A stretch of 64,000 nucleotides of DNA from Mesorhizobium sp. GTDB lineage: Bacteria; Pseudomonadota; Alphaproteobacteria; Rhizobiales; Rhizobiaceae. Positions 17,414-28,475 of this stretch are shown here, piece by piece; position 1 is the stretch's first letter, and every line of letters begins with the position of its first letter. The translations under genes were made by a program, and so were the position numbers. The stretch covers positions 62,001 through 126,000 of the forward strand of contig NZ_JAEULZ010000001.1 in the NCBI RefSeq assembly GCF_016793485.1. The letters are read 5' to 3'. The notes below the pieces were generated by a model, which saw only the letters and a program-made list of their open reading frames with translations, was not told the origin of the DNA and searched no databases.

Positions 17414-19114
17414 GTGGGCCGATTCGACTATGTGATCGTCGGCGCAGGCGCCGCGGGCTGCGTGCTCGCCAATCGCCTGAGCGAAGATCCACGGGTTCGC
17501 GTTGCGCTGGTCGAGGCTGGTCCTGACAGGAACGCGCGCAAGGCGATCGTGCGCATACCGTTGGCGATGGTCACGTTCATGGCACCCGCGCTCGCCTTTC
17601 TCGGCGGGCCGAAATTCATGTCGTGGTTCGAGACCGAGCCCGAACCCGGCCTGCAGGGACGGTCCATCGCGCTGCCGCGCGGCAAGGGAACGGGCGGCTC
17701 CACGAACGTCAACGGACAGATATTCATCCGGGGCCAGCGCGAGGACTTCGACGGCTGGCGCGACCTCGGCAATCCGGGTTGGGGCTTTGACGATCTGCTG
17801 CCCTATTTCCGCAAGCTGGAGCGTTTCGAGCCTCTGGCCGACAGGATTTCGGGAGAACGCATCCGGTTCGACGGGAAGCCGTTCCATACCGGTATCGATC
17901 CCGCCTATCACGGCACGGACGGGCCGTTGAACATAGCGCCGCTGCGCAGCGTCAATCCGCTTGCCTTCGCCTATCTCGAAGCGGCGCGTCTGGCCGGCCA
18001 TCGGCTCAATCCCGATTTCAATGGCGAACGTCAGAACGGCGTCGGGCTTTACACGTTCACGCAAAAGAATGGAGAGCGCGTCACCGCTGAAGGCGCCTAT
18101 CTGGACCCGGTACGCAATCGGTCGAACCTGACAGTCCTTTCGGAGACGGAGGCAACCAGGATACTCTTCGACGGGCGGAAGGCGGCCGGCCTGGCATGGC
18201 GACGTGGCGGTGAGACCGGAACGCTGGAGGCGCGCGAGATCATTCTCGCCGCCGGCTCCTTCGTATCGCCTCATCTTTTGATGCTGTCCGGAGTTGGTCC
18301 CGCGGCCGATCTGAAGCGGCACGGGATAGAGGTCATTCAGGACCTGCCGGGCGTCGGCCAGAACCTTCAGGACCATCTGGACGTCACGCTTGAATATCGG
18401 GCGAAGTCGACCATGCCCTACGGCCTTTCCTGGAAGGCGCTTCCACGCAACGCGCTGCATGTCGGGGACTGGCTGTTTCGCAGGCGCGGATTGTTCTCGT
18501 CGACGACGGGCGAGGGGGGTGGTTTTGTCTCCACCGATCCCGCGAGCGAGCGTCCCGATGTCCAGCTTTTCTTCTGCACAGGGCGCGCCAACACCCAGGC
18601 CGCGTCGGGGTTCACCGGGCATGGTTTCCTCATGCATGTCTGCCAGCTTCGGCCGGGCAGCATCGGCCGGGTGAGCCTGAAGAGCGCCAGCACGGACGAC
18701 AAGCCTTCCATCATCTACAATTTCTTCCGCGGCGACAGCACGATGGATGTCCTGCGCGAGGGAATCCGGCTTGCTCGCCGCATCATGGCGCAGAAGCCGT
18801 TCGAGCCGCATCTCGATGCGGAAGTCGATCCGGGTCCGGATGTCCAGTCCGACGGCGCTCTCGACGCCTTCATCCGCGAGCGGGTCGGCACGCTGTTCCA
18901 TCCCGTGGGAACCTGCGCGATGGGGCGCGGCGATGGCGCCGTGGTGGACCCGCAGACGCTGAGGGTTCATGGAGTGGCCGGCTTGCGCGTGATCGACGCA
19001 TCTATCATGCCGACAATCGTTTCGGCCAACACCGTCGCGGCCACCTATTGCCTCGCGGAAAAGGGCGCCGATCTAGTAAAAGCTGAAGACAGGGCGGTCC
19101 CGAAAGCTGCCTAA
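17414..19114 (+). CDS. GMC-family FAD-dependent oxidoreductase (choline/alcohol dehydrogenase-like)
   Basis: A 566-residue GMC flavoprotein. Seen: FAD dinucleotide motif VIVGAGAAGCVLANRL at the N-terminus, GMC signature 1 around PRGKGTGGSTNVNGQ, signature 2 GSFVSPHLLMLSGVGP, and the C-terminal active site with His in FHPVGTCAMG and Asn in SANTVAATY. Length matches choline- and alcohol-dehydrogenase members. GTG 17414 lies 2 nt after the SDR stop and begins right at the FAD strand. It would oxidise a primary or secondary alcohol, passing electrons to quinone or oxygen. It differs from the first GMC protein of the window, which belongs to the subunit 3-dependent branch. Confidence 0.9.
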   Translation: MGRFDYVIVGAGAAGCVLANRLSEDPRVRVALVEAGPDRNARKAIVRIPLAMVTFMAPALAFLGGPKFMSWFETEPEPGLQGRSIALPRGKGTGGSTNVNGQIFIRGQREDFDGWRDLGNPGWGFDDLLPYFRKLERFEPLADRISGERIRFDGKPFHTGIDPAYHGTDGPLNIAPLRSVNPLAFAYLEAARLAGHRLNPDFNGERQNGVGLYTFTQKNGERVTAEGAYLDPVRNRSNLTVLSETEATRILFDGRKAAGLAWRRGGETGTLEAREIILAAGSFVSPHLLMLSGVGPAADLKRHGIEVIQDLPGVGQNLQDHLDVTLEYRAKSTMPYGLSWKALPRNALHVGDWLFRRRGLFSSTTGEGGGFVSTDPASERPDVQLFFCTGRANTQAASGFTGHGFLMHVCQLRPGSIGRVSLKSASTDDKPSIIYNFFRGDSTMDVLREGIRLARRIMAQKPFEPHLDAEVDPGPDVQSDGALDAFIRERVGTLFHPVGTCAMGRGDGAVVDPQTLRVHGVAGLRVIDASIMPTIVSANTVAATYCLAEKGADLVKAEDRAVPKAA

Positions 19115-19127
19115 GGAGGAAACCAGA

Positions 19128-19901
19128 ATGTCGGATTTTGCCGGCAAGGTCGCGCTTGTCACTGGCACAACGGGAATTGGGCGCGCGGTTGCGCTTGGCC
19201 TCGCACGACAGGGCGCATCGGTTGTCGCGCTTGGCATAGACGGGAAAGGCAATGCGGAACTGGCCGCTGCTCACTCGGCGGTTCGGGTGCGCACAACCGA
19301 TGTCGCCGATCCGGCGCAGGTCGAAGCGGCTTTGCGAGAGGTTGAGCAGGAGTTCGGCGGGCTTGACGTGATCGTCAATGCGGCGGCCGTCCATCCTTAC
19401 GGAGACGCCGTTTCCACCGATCCGCAAACCTTCATGCGCTGCTTGGCCGTCAATGTTGGGTCGATCCACCTGACTGCGCATTGGGGCGTACCGTTGATGC
19501 GAAAGCGTGGCGGTGGCGTGATCGTCAACATCTCCAGCGTCCAGGGCCATGCCTGCCAGCCGGGCGTTGCAGCCTATGTGGCGTCAAAGGGCGCGATCCA
19601 TGCGCTAACAAGAGCCATGGCTCTCGATTTCGCCGCCGACGGGATTCGTGTCGTTTCAGTCAGCCCCGGGTCGGTGCGGACGCCGATACTCGAGCTGGCC
19701 GCGCGCACCTTCGATGGACCGGACGCGGATATCGACGCCGTCTTCTCGCGGTTCGGGGCGGCCCATCCGCTCGGCCGCATCGGCGAGCCTGAGGAAGTCG
19801 CCGAGTTGATTGCCTTCTTGGCTTCGACGAAGGCTGCCTTCATCACGGGCTCGGACTACATCGTGGACGGCGGGCTGACCGCCGGCATTGGCGTTCGGTG
19901 A
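19128..19901 (+). CDS. short-chain dehydrogenase/reductase (classical SDR)
   Basis: A 257-residue SDR with TGTTGIGRAVALGLA cofactor motif, VNAAAVHPYGD in the NAG position, Ser in NISSVQG, and YVASK as catalytic Tyr/Lys. The C-terminal GSDYIVDGGLTAG is the usual SDR end. It closes the SDR-GMC-SDR operon, with AAGGAGG 8 nt upstream of its ATG. Pairing two SDRs with a GMC oxidase suggests stepwise oxidation of a polyol, but the substrate is not identified. It is followed by a 45-nt convergent spacer without a clear hairpin. Confidence 0.88.
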   Translation: MSDFAGKVALVTGTTGIGRAVALGLARQGASVVALGIDGKGNAELAAAHSAVRVRTTDVADPAQVEAALREVEQEFGGLDVIVNAAAVHPYGDAVSTDPQTFMRCLAVNVGSIHLTAHWGVPLMRKRGGGVIVNISSVQGHACQPGVAAYVASKGAIHALTRAMALDFAADGIRVVSVSPGSVRTPILELAARTFDGPDADIDAVFSRFGAAHPLGRIGEPEEVAELIAFLASTKAAFITGSDYIVDGGLTAGIGVR

Positions 19902-19946
19902 ACGCATCACAGAGTAAATGCCAGCTCGCGGCTGAACGTTGGTTTC

Positions 19947-20753
19947 CTATTTCTTCGGGAATAACAGAGTGACGACGCCGCGAACCCCCCAGCCTTCAGG
20001 TCCATTGTCCGGCGCTTCCGCCCAATAGCGAGCGCCGACCGTGAAGCTGACCGGCTGTTCGCCTAACTTCACCAGCTTGGCGACGGTAACATTGACCGGG
20101 ACCGACCAATCGCCGCCCGTCCAATCGTAGGTGCTTTCGGTGTTAAGGCCGAACGTCCATGCGTTCGCGGTGGTGTAAGTCAGGAACGGCTGCAGGAAGG
20201 TCGAGTTTACGTCGTTGCGGTCGCCGTCACCTGCAAATGACCAGATGTGGTTGGCAAGCACGCCGTAGGTCCATGGGCCGGACTGCTTGAGCGCAACGCC
20301 AGTGGGGCCTGCTCCCCATTTGCCTGTCCCCAACAGGTCGTCGGTCGCGGTCGGAACCAGGAACACGGGTCCGACACCCCAGATGATGCCACTCTCCCCG
20401 GGCACCTTTGGCGAAAAGAACAGACTCTGCGTGACGTCACCGAGCCCAGACTGGGTTCCGGACTGTCCTGCGATATCCTCCTGCGTGATGAGCGGCACGA
20501 TGGTGCGGGAGATCACATTCCACTGCTCGTTCAGGGAGATTGGAACCACCGGCTGGATGTTCAGCGTCGCGCGGTAGCCATCATCGGGACCATAGCCGGA
20601 ATCATAGTTGAACTGGAATGGCACGCTGATCAGGGACGCAACGGGGTTGCTCAACTGCTTGGCGAGTTCGGCATCGTCGGAACGAGCCTGTCCCGGCATG
20701 CACAGCGCTGCAATGGCGGCTACGCCAAGGAAAGTCAGTCGTCGGTCAGTCAC
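19947..20753 (-). CDS. outer-membrane transport-like protein (phenol MetA/neuromedin-type beta-barrel)
   Basis: About 268 residues beginning with a signal peptide (VTDRRLTFLGVAAIAAL to QARS-D). The rest alternates short polar and aromatic strands ending in a Phe-rich LLFPKK, as in outer-membrane barrels of the MetA-pathway-of-phenol-degradation type: VPFQFNYDSGYGP, NEQWNVISRTIVPL, GVGPVFLVPTATDD. GTG 20753 is chosen because AAGGGG lies ~7 nt upstream and the leader starts correctly there. It is the last gene of the sulfatase operon, 4 nt after the DUF1622 gene. It may form the outer-membrane entry route for the sulfated substrate (inference). Confidence 0.7.
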   Translation of the reverse strand: MTDRRLTFLGVAAIAALCMPGQARSDDAELAKQLSNPVASLISVPFQFNYDSGYGPDDGYRATLNIQPVVPISLNEQWNVISRTIVPLITQEDIAGQSGTQSGLGDVTQSLFFSPKVPGESGIIWGVGPVFLVPTATDDLLGTGKWGAGPTGVALKQSGPWTYGVLANHIWSFAGDGDRNDVNSTFLQPFLTYTTANAWTFGLNTESTYDWTGGDWSVPVNVTVAKLVKLGEQPVSFTVGARYWAEAPDNGPEGWGVRGVVTLLFPKK

Positions 20754-20757
20754 GGCG

Positions 20758-21144
20758 CTACCCCTTCTTTTGAGCGATACTTTTCCTTTCAGCGTCTTCC
20801 TTCTCCGCCTCGGCAACTTCTTCCGCGAGATCGCGCCCGAGGAAGTAGTTCAGGAAGGTGCGGATTACGGCAATCGCCGCAAGTCGCCCGATGTCCTCCC
20901 ATGTGGGGGTCATCGCCGATTCAATGATGTCGGCAGCCAGTTGGAACGTGAGTGCGGCAACGAGCCAGCGCGCATAGCGCAACCATATCTGGTGGTACTG
21001 TGGCTTACGTTCGAGGAATGCGGCGCGTCCAGCGCTGATGAAAGCTTCCACGGTGCCGAACACCACGATGACGAGCGCCATGAAATCGATCAAGAGGATC
21101 GACCCCTCGGTCAGCGTGGCAAAGAGCTCGCGGAAGGCTTCCAT
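20758..21144 (-). CDS. DUF1622 inner-membrane protein
   Basis: A 128-residue protein with three predicted transmembrane helices (about residues 15-35, 60-80 and 88-105) and a charged C-terminal tail rich in Glu/Lys (EEVAEAEKEDAERKS). The segment RKPQYHQIWLRYARWLV fits DUF1622, a small membrane family of unknown function often found beside stress or transport genes. It lies 4 nt downstream of the formylglycine-generating enzyme gene in the same operon. Role unknown. Confidence 0.75.
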   Translation of the reverse strand: MEAFRELFATLTEGSILLIDFMALVIVVFGTVEAFISAGRAAFLERKPQYHQIWLRYARWLVAALTFQLAADIIESAMTPTWEDIGRLAAIAVIRTFLNYFLGRDLAEEVAEAEKEDAERKSIAQKKG

Positions 21145-21148
21145 GTCA

Positions 21149-22114
21149 TCAACCTGCCTTGGGGCGAAATACGAGACGGAAACCGAGATGCGAAGTCGAC
21201 GTATCGACGGGCTGGGCCATTCGCGCAGCCGGGCGGTAGCGGCGGCAATAGTTCGGAGCGCAAAGGTGCGAGCCGCCCTTGGTCACCTTACGGGGAATAC
21301 CAGCAGGATCGCGAGGGTCGAGGCTCCCGTCCCGCTCGCCGCCGCGCGGGTTGGACGCCGTGCAGCACGGGCTGTCGATGTTGCTGTGGTCCTGATACCA
21401 GTCGCTGGTCCACTCCCACACATTGCCGATGGTGTCGTGCAGACCGTACCCGTTCGGCGGATACGATCCCACGGGCGCGGTATATTCGAAGCGGTCGTCC
21501 AGCGTGTTGCGGTATGGGAAGTCACCCTGCCACGTGTTCGCCATGTGAACGCCGCCTGGGGTCATCTCGTCGCCCCAGGAAAACTCCGCCCCCTCCAGCC
21601 CTCCACGCGAGGCGAATTCCCACTCCGCCTCGGTTGGAATCTCAAGGCCTGACCATTGCGCGTAGGCCTGCACATCTTCCAGCGCCACATGGACGACGGG
21701 ATGGTCCTTCAGCTTCGAGATCGAACTCGCCGGTCCTCTCGGGTGACGCCAGTTTGCGCCGGGCACATAGGTCCACCAATTGTAGTGATTGCTCATGTCG
21801 ACCGGGCCTTGCGGTTTCCGGAACACTGTCGACGACGGAGCGAGCATTCCAGGCAGCGCATTCGGGTAGTCGTCCGGGTTTGCCGGCCTTTCGGCCATGG
21901 TGACATAACCTGTCTGGTCCACGAATTTTTCAAACTCGCGATTGGTCACGGTAAAGCGGTCGATCCAGAAGCCGTCGACCGAAACACGATGCGCCGGCGC
22001 CTCTTCCGGATAGTGGCTGTCGGACCCCATCAGGAACTTTCCGCCCGGAACCCAGACCATGTCCCGACCGTGGACAGGGACCTCAGTTGTCATGGCTTGC
22101 GTCGTGATGTTCAT
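21149..22114 (-). CDS. formylglycine-generating enzyme (sulfatase maturation, FGE/SUMF1 type)
   Basis: A 321-residue FGE-sulfatase-domain protein that oxidises the sulfatase active-site Cys to formylglycine using oxygen and copper. Seen: MVWVPGGKFLMGSD start, PVTN-like FTVTNREFEKFV, EIPTEAEWEFASRGG, NVWEWTSDWY, and near the C-terminus GGSHLCAPNYC with both catalytic cysteines, Cys285 and Cys290, in the spacing of true FGEs; mere FGE-fold proteins lack these. It overlaps the upstream transporter gene by 4 nt, and two type I sulfatases needing it are encoded upstream in the same direction. No signal peptide, so maturation is cytoplasmic. Confidence 0.9.
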   Translation of the reverse strand: MNITTQAMTTEVPVHGRDMVWVPGGKFLMGSDSHYPEEAPAHRVSVDGFWIDRFTVTNREFEKFVDQTGYVTMAERPANPDDYPNALPGMLAPSSTVFRKPQGPVDMSNHYNWWTYVPGANWRHPRGPASSISKLKDHPVVHVALEDVQAYAQWSGLEIPTEAEWEFASRGGLEGAEFSWGDEMTPGGVHMANTWQGDFPYRNTLDDRFEYTAPVGSYPPNGYGLHDTIGNVWEWTSDWYQDHSNIDSPCCTASNPRGGERDGSLDPRDPAGIPRKVTKGGSHLCAPNYCRRYRPAARMAQPVDTSTSHLGFRLVFRPKAG

Positions 22115-22992
22115 TTGTGACCTTCAGAAGCAGTTGCCGGATCGCTGGAATGCCGGGCCTTGCGCCATCGTACGTAAGGGATCGAGACTATACCTCCGAT
22201 GACAAGATGCCAGAGCATAACGGCAAGAGCTGCTTTCTGGTCCGGAAAATTCAGCGTCACGATCGCAATGGCCACGCCGGGATGGCGCGTGCCTGCCGCA
22301 AGGGCGAGAACCGTGCGGTCATCGGGCTCCGGTCCGCCGAGCAGATGACCGGCGACAAGGCCGACGACCGTAAACAGCACCAGGAACAGCACCACCCCGT
22401 CTCCTATCTGCGACCAGAACGCTATACCGCTCGTGATCACCACGGGAATGCATGCAACGAGCAACAGCGCGGTAGCAGCGAGAGAAATGGGACGTGCTAT
22501 TCTTTGCGCGGCACCTGGAAACAACCGGCGGAAGATGATCCCCAGCAAGAGGGGGGCGAGTACCGTGGTCAGGACAGGCGGCATCACGCGGCTCGCCGGC
22601 ATATGAATCTCCGCATTGAAAATGCGTCCGACCATCTCCATCGAGACCGGATCAAGGACTATTGCCGCGGCGGACGCAAAGGCAAGCAGGCTGATGGCGT
22701 ATGACTGCGTGCCGCCAGCCTTGGTCTGCTTTCCGGGCAGGATCGGTGGAACCGGCGATACGGCGAGCGCAATCAGCGCGATCTTTACTTCAAGACCGAT
22801 TGGAAAGAGCAGCGCGACGCCAATCGCGAAGATCAGCAAGATCACGTTCATCGCGATGAGCGAGCGGATCAGCTTTGCCGGCCGTTTGACCAGATAGAGC
22901 AGGTCGCCAGTGGCCGCTTTGAGCCCGAGCGAGAAAACCAGCGCAACAAGGCTTGCGGTGATCCCGAAGGTTATCAGTTGCTGAACCGTCAA
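22111..22992 (-). CDS. BASS-family (bile acid:sodium symporter-like) transporter
   Basis: A 293-residue hydrophobic protein with nine to ten predicted membrane helices. Seen: the N-terminal LGLKAATGDLLYLVKRPAKL typical of prokaryotic bile-acid:Na+ symporter relatives, ALIALAVSPVPPILPGK on a broken helix, and AAGTRHPGVAIAI in the second half, matching the crossover motif of the family. BASS members move bile acids, steroid sulfates or other organic anions with Na+. Placed between two signal-less sulfatases and their maturase, it is the likely importer of the sulfate ester (inference). Confidence 0.82.
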   Translation of the reverse strand: MTVQQLITFGITASLVALVFSLGLKAATGDLLYLVKRPAKLIRSLIAMNVILLIFAIGVALLFPIGLEVKIALIALAVSPVPPILPGKQTKAGGTQSYAISLLAFASAAAIVLDPVSMEMVGRIFNAEIHMPASRVMPPVLTTVLAPLLLGIIFRRLFPGAAQRIARPISLAATALLLVACIPVVITSGIAFWSQIGDGVVLFLVLFTVVGLVAGHLLGGPEPDDRTVLALAAGTRHPGVAIAIVTLNFPDQKAALAVMLWHLVIGGIVSIPYVRWRKARHSSDPATASEGHK

Positions 22993-23024
22993 GTGGTGTT
23001 CCCTCCCAAATCCGCGCCAGCCGA

Positions 23025-23942
23025 CTAGTGATCGTCGAACACGACCTTCCAGTCGTGTTTCATGCTCACAACTGTGATGCCGTATTCGTCCGCCTTGTCC
23101 AGCGCCTCAGCCAGCGGGCTGAGGTGAAAGTCGCGATCATACGCGGCCTCGCGCTCCTCGTCGTCGTGATGAAGGAGCAGCGCGAGCCGCGCGCCGGAAC
23201 CGGTCCTCGTGTAGCGCATCATGGCGAGGTCGCCATCTGAATTGCCGAAGGCCAGGATCGGCCGACGGCCGATATGCAGGCCAATATTGGCAGGCTTGAT
23301 CTCCCTGTCGTCGAAGCTGTTGAGTTCGGCCGCCTTCATGAGCACAGCCTTGCCGTCATGCAACTCGTAGCGCAGGCGCCCCGACGAGCCGATCACCTGT
23401 TCTCTTGGGATGCCGTAGGCCTCCTCCGCGAACGCACGGATGAGATCGATGCCGCCGCCGGACACGATGAATGTCTTGAAGCCATTGGCGCGCAGGAACT
23501 GCAGCAACTCGACTTGTGGCCGGTAGAGGCATTGGTTGAACGGCTTGCCGTGTTTCGGATGTCTGGAGGCGGCGAACCAGGCTTTTGCGATTTTGTCGAA
23601 CGCCTCCTCGCTCATGCCGGCATGGGTGGCGAAGGCGAGTTCCATCAAACCCTGCTTGCCCTCCTCGCGTAACGTCTTCAGATCCCGTTCGAGGACAGCC
23701 TTGTAAGGCTGGCGATCCTTGAGCGAGGGGTCCTTCGCGGCAAGCTGCTTGACCCGGTCGACGAGGAAGAAGAGTTGCGGCTGCATAGGGTGCTCGCACC
23801 ACAACGTGCCGTCATTGTCGAATGTCGCGATGCGCTCCGAGGGTGGAACGTAGCCAGACCCGCCCTCGTCGGTCACTGCGGCGACAAAGTCGAGAATCGC
23901 CCGCTTCGCGGCGCTGTCATTCCAGGAAGAAAGCTCGCCCAT
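23025..23942 (-). CDS. HAD-superfamily phosphatase
   Basis: A 305-residue haloacid-dehalogenase-fold hydrolase. Seen: motif I ATFDNDGTLW with both Asp residues, motif II Ser in FIVSGGG, a Lys region (DREIKPANI), and motif IV GNSDGDLAM. ATG 23942 is preferred because it precedes the conserved SWNDSAAKRAI start. A TTG at 24065, overlapping the sulfatase stop, would add 41 residues of Gln/Ala/Arg-rich sequence. Members of this branch frequently accompany arylsulfatases. A phosphatase role on a phosphorylated intermediate is plausible. No signal peptide. Confidence 0.8.
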   Translation of the reverse strand: MGELSSWNDSAAKRAILDFVAAVTDEGGSGYVPPSERIATFDNDGTLWCEHPMQPQLFFLVDRVKQLAAKDPSLKDRQPYKAVLERDLKTLREEGKQGLMELAFATHAGMSEEAFDKIAKAWFAASRHPKHGKPFNQCLYRPQVELLQFLRANGFKTFIVSGGGIDLIRAFAEEAYGIPREQVIGSSGRLRYELHDGKAVLMKAAELNSFDDREIKPANIGLHIGRRPILAFGNSDGDLAMMRYTRTGSGARLALLLHHDDEEREAAYDRDFHLSPLAEALDKADEYGITVVSMKHDWKVVFDDH

Positions 23943-24061
23943 CGTCTCGCCTGTTGCAGATTCAAGGGCGGCAGATTGCTCCGCCGCCTGCTGCTGTGCT
24001 TGCGTCAACCGGCTCCGCTGACGGGGCCTGCGCGCGCAGACCCCGATCCAGTTGGTCCGGC

Positions 24062-26395
24062 TCAATCGACGGCGAAGGCCGCCGCCGCCAGCTTCTCAAG
24101 GTCGAGATATTGACCCTTCTCGACGGTCACGCCGACGAACAGGATCTTGCCGCCCTCGAACTCGCCCGGTGTCTTGTAGTCCTCGCTGACCGCATCGCCG
24201 CTGTCGCGACCGATGCAGAGCCCGTCCCCGGACAGGGTGAACTTACCCGGCTGGGTCTTCATGTTGCCCTGTGCTTCGATCTTCTCGTTGACGTAGAGCG
24301 TCGCCTTGCCGAGCGACTCTCCATGTTCCCCGGCGCTGTCGCGGATAAACTCCATGCCGAGCGTATACTTGCCGGGCTTGAGTTCGGTCTTCGACACAAA
24401 CTTCTGTTCCGGCTTGATGCCGAGGAAGTTGTAGACGTAGTGCAGCTTTCTGTCCTTGATGAACAGGCTGTGTCCGCCGAAGCGCGAGCCATGCGCGAAG
24501 ATCACGCCCGAGCAGTCCTTGTCGGTGATCTCGACGTCGGCGATGATCTTGTAGGACCGCCCGCGCACGTTGACCGCCACACCTTCCGGTACCGGGGAGG
24601 TGCCGGGATAGTAGATGTAACGTTCGCGTGGCGCTTCCTCACTCGGCCGTTCGACGCCAAGCAGTTCGGCGGCGCTGCGGTCGTCGAGCGGCAGCACGTT
24701 GTTCTTCTCCGCCTCGTCGAACCAGGCCTCGATCAGTGCCTTCAGCTTCTCGGGATGCTTTTTGGCAAGGTTGACCGATTCAGAGCGGTCCGCGTCGACG
24801 TGGTAGAGTTCCCATTCGTCCTTGTCGAAGTGACCCTTGCCGACCAGGGGTGCATGTATCGCCGAGGCCTTCCAGCCGTCCTCCCAGATGCCGCGCGTTC
24901 CGAGCATGGCGTAGTACTGGCGCTTCTTCTTGGTCTTGCCGTCGGGCTTGGCGGTGAAGCTGTAGGCCATCGACACGCCCGAAAGCGGGTATTGGTCGAC
25001 ACCGCGATAGACCTTCGGCATTTCGAGTTTGCAGGCTTCCAGGATGGTCGGCACGATGTCGGTCGAATGGTGGTACTGGTTGCGCACCTCGCCTTTTGCC
25101 TTGATGCCCTTGGGCCAGGAAATGACCATCGGGCAGCAGGTCCCGCCGGCATATTCCGAATAGCGCTTGAACATCTGGAAGGGCGCCGACGTCGCAACCG
25201 CCCAGCCGGTCGGATAATGGCCATAGGTCTCCGGCGAGCCGAGCACCTTGAGATATTTCAGGTTTTCGGAAAGCTCGTCGGGGAAGTTGTTGAAGAATTT
25301 GTTCTCGTTGACCGAGCCGCTCGGGCTGCCCTCGCCGGAAGCGCCATTGTCGGAGCAATAGAACACGAGCGTGTTTTCGAGCTGGCCGCTCTGCTCGAGA
25401 TAGTCGATCAATCGTCCGACCTGCACGTCGGTGTACTCGGAGAAGCCGGCATAGACCTCCATCATGTGGGAGAACAGCTTCTTCTCGTCGGCATTCAGCG
25501 AATTCCACGGACGCACGGCGTCACCAGGGTTGGCAACGTCCTCCGGCAACGGGTTGATCTGCGTCAGCTTGGTGTCCTTGGGCAGCAGGCCCTTCTCGAT
25601 CATGCGCGGCAGCACCCATTCGCGATAGGCTTCATAGCCCTTGTCGAACTTGCCCTTGTACTTGTCGATGTATTCCTGTGGCGCGTGGTGCGGCGCGTGA
25701 TTGGCGCCGGGGCACAGCCACATGAACCAGGGCTTCGACGGATTGCTTGCCTTCTGGTCGCGGATCATCTGCATCGCCTGGTCGACGAGATCCTTCGAGA
25801 GGTGGTAGCCCTCTTCCGGCCCATAGGGCTGGTCGATGAACTTGTTGTCCTCGACGAGGTCGGGATACCACTGGTTGGTCTCGCCGCCGAGGAAGCCGTA
25901 GTAGCGATCAAAGCCCTTGGACAGCGGCCATTCCGAGCGGCTGGCGCCCGACGAGATGTCCTGTTCCGGCACGTTGTGGTTCTTGCCGAGCCAATAGGTG
26001 CTCCAGCCTGCATCCTGAAGAACCTGGCCGATTGTCATGCACTCTGCCGGGAGCCGACCGCTCCAGCCTGGAAAGCCCTGTGCGCCCTCGGTGATGCAGG
26101 AGCAGGCGTTGAGATGGTGGTTGCGGCCGGTCAGGAAGGTCGAGCGGGTTGGCGAGCAGAGCGCGGTGGTGTGCCACTGAGAATACATCAACCCGTTGTC
26201 GGCAAGCCGCTGCAGCGTCGGCATCTCGATGCCGCCGCCGAATGGCGACCAGGCTGCCAGTCCGGTGTCGTCATAGAGTACGATCAGGATGTTTGGCGAA
26301 CCCTCGGGAGCCTTGGGCAGCGTGTAGGGGCCCCAGTCGGGTTTGGAGTCGCGGACGTCAAGCTTGATGACGCCCTTGAATGGTTTCTTGGTCAT
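24062..26395 (-). CDS. arylsulfatase (type I, formylglycine-dependent), long form with C-terminal domain
   Basis: A 777-residue alkaline-phosphatase-fold sulfatase hydrolysing sulfate esters. Seen: metal Asp42/Asp43 in VLYDDTG, the formylglycine signature CSPTRSTFLTGR with Cys80 as the modified residue, and metal/active-site segments HNVPEQD, CPGANHAPHH and YCSDNGASGEGSPSG. Residues from about 560 on form a beta-rich C-terminal domain (SGVIFAHGSRFGGHSLFI) seen in long arylsulfatases. No signal peptide (MTKKPFKGVIK), so it acts in the cytoplasm. It lies 93 nt after a second sulfatase and upstream of the HAD, BASS and FGE genes. Confidence 0.92.
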   Translation of the reverse strand: MTKKPFKGVIKLDVRDSKPDWGPYTLPKAPEGSPNILIVLYDDTGLAAWSPFGGGIEMPTLQRLADNGLMYSQWHTTALCSPTRSTFLTGRNHHLNACSCITEGAQGFPGWSGRLPAECMTIGQVLQDAGWSTYWLGKNHNVPEQDISSGASRSEWPLSKGFDRYYGFLGGETNQWYPDLVEDNKFIDQPYGPEEGYHLSKDLVDQAMQMIRDQKASNPSKPWFMWLCPGANHAPHHAPQEYIDKYKGKFDKGYEAYREWVLPRMIEKGLLPKDTKLTQINPLPEDVANPGDAVRPWNSLNADEKKLFSHMMEVYAGFSEYTDVQVGRLIDYLEQSGQLENTLVFYCSDNGASGEGSPSGSVNENKFFNNFPDELSENLKYLKVLGSPETYGHYPTGWAVATSAPFQMFKRYSEYAGGTCCPMVISWPKGIKAKGEVRNQYHHSTDIVPTILEACKLEMPKVYRGVDQYPLSGVSMAYSFTAKPDGKTKKKRQYYAMLGTRGIWEDGWKASAIHAPLVGKGHFDKDEWELYHVDADRSESVNLAKKHPEKLKALIEAWFDEAEKNNVLPLDDRSAAELLGVERPSEEAPRERYIYYPGTSPVPEGVAVNVRGRSYKIIADVEITDKDCSGVIFAHGSRFGGHSLFIKDRKLHYVYNFLGIKPEQKFVSKTELKPGKYTLGMEFIRDSAGEHGESLGKATLYVNEKIEAQGNMKTQPGKFTLSGDGLCIGRDSGDAVSEDYKTPGEFEGGKILFVGVTVEKGQYLDLEKLAAAAFAVD

Positions 26396-26488
26396 GGTCT
26401 CAATTCTCCCCTTGGAAGATTGGATTTCTCGCGAGCACAGGAAAGCGGGGTGGACGTCAGCCTCACCCCGCGTTCCGATTTCCTGTCG

Positions 26489-27997
<1,509 letters not shown>

Positions 27998-28031
27998 GGC
28001 TGGTGCTCCTCTGAATGTCAGCCTTTAAGGA

Positions 28032-28475
28032 TCAAAGTGCTCGGGTTAGTACTGCGAAGAACGCAAACAGCCCGATGAAAATAAGCGCGATCGACACCGC
28101 GTAGAGCGGCGTGTGCATGGCATGATCACCAAGGCCAGCGATCGGCTTGAATTCGCCGCTGCGCAGATAACCGATGACCGATCGGTACTGCCAAACGGAA
28201 ATAACCAACGCTGCAATGCCCACGGCAATCAGCGCAAGACCGAGATAGCGCGGCGCCTGGGGGCGCGTGGCGGGCTCAAAGCCTTGCATATTGCCGAGCC
28301 GCTCGAAGAACTGCACGATGGTGAAGCCGAAGCCGATCAGCGAAACTGCGGTCCGCACCCATGCCATCAGCGTGCGTTCAAGGCTGAGGCGGGTCCGCAG
28401 CCATGAGAAGTGACTGTCGGAGGTCGTCTTGACGGTGAAGCGATCCTCGCCTTCTGCGATCTGCTGCTGGCTCAT
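28032..28475 (-). CDS. DUF202 (YidH-type) inner-membrane protein
   Basis: A 147-residue membrane protein with three predicted helices. Seen: the DUF202 core WLRTRLSLERTLMAWVRTAV followed by SLIGFGFTIVQFF, then two further helices. ATG 28475 is chosen because it begins at a hydrophilic leader with an AGACGGA element upstream; a longer frame to 28544 is Pro/Arg-rich and unlikely. Function of the family is unknown. It could be the promoter-proximal gene of the sulfatase operon. Confidence 0.8.
   Translation of the reverse strand: MSQQQIAEGEDRFTVKTTSDSHFSWLRTRLSLERTLMAWVRTAVSLIGFGFTIVQFFERLGNMQGFEPATRPQAPRYLGLALIAVGIAALVISVWQYRSVIGYLRSGEFKPIAGLGDHAMHTPLYAVSIALIFIGLFAFFAVLTRAL

Noticed and set aside
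17408-18970. 520-codon open frame antisense to the GMC gene
   Set aside because: Composition is Arg/Ala/Gly/Asp-rich without domains and it mirrors a GMC gene with clear motifs; long antisense frames are expected in high-GC DNA.
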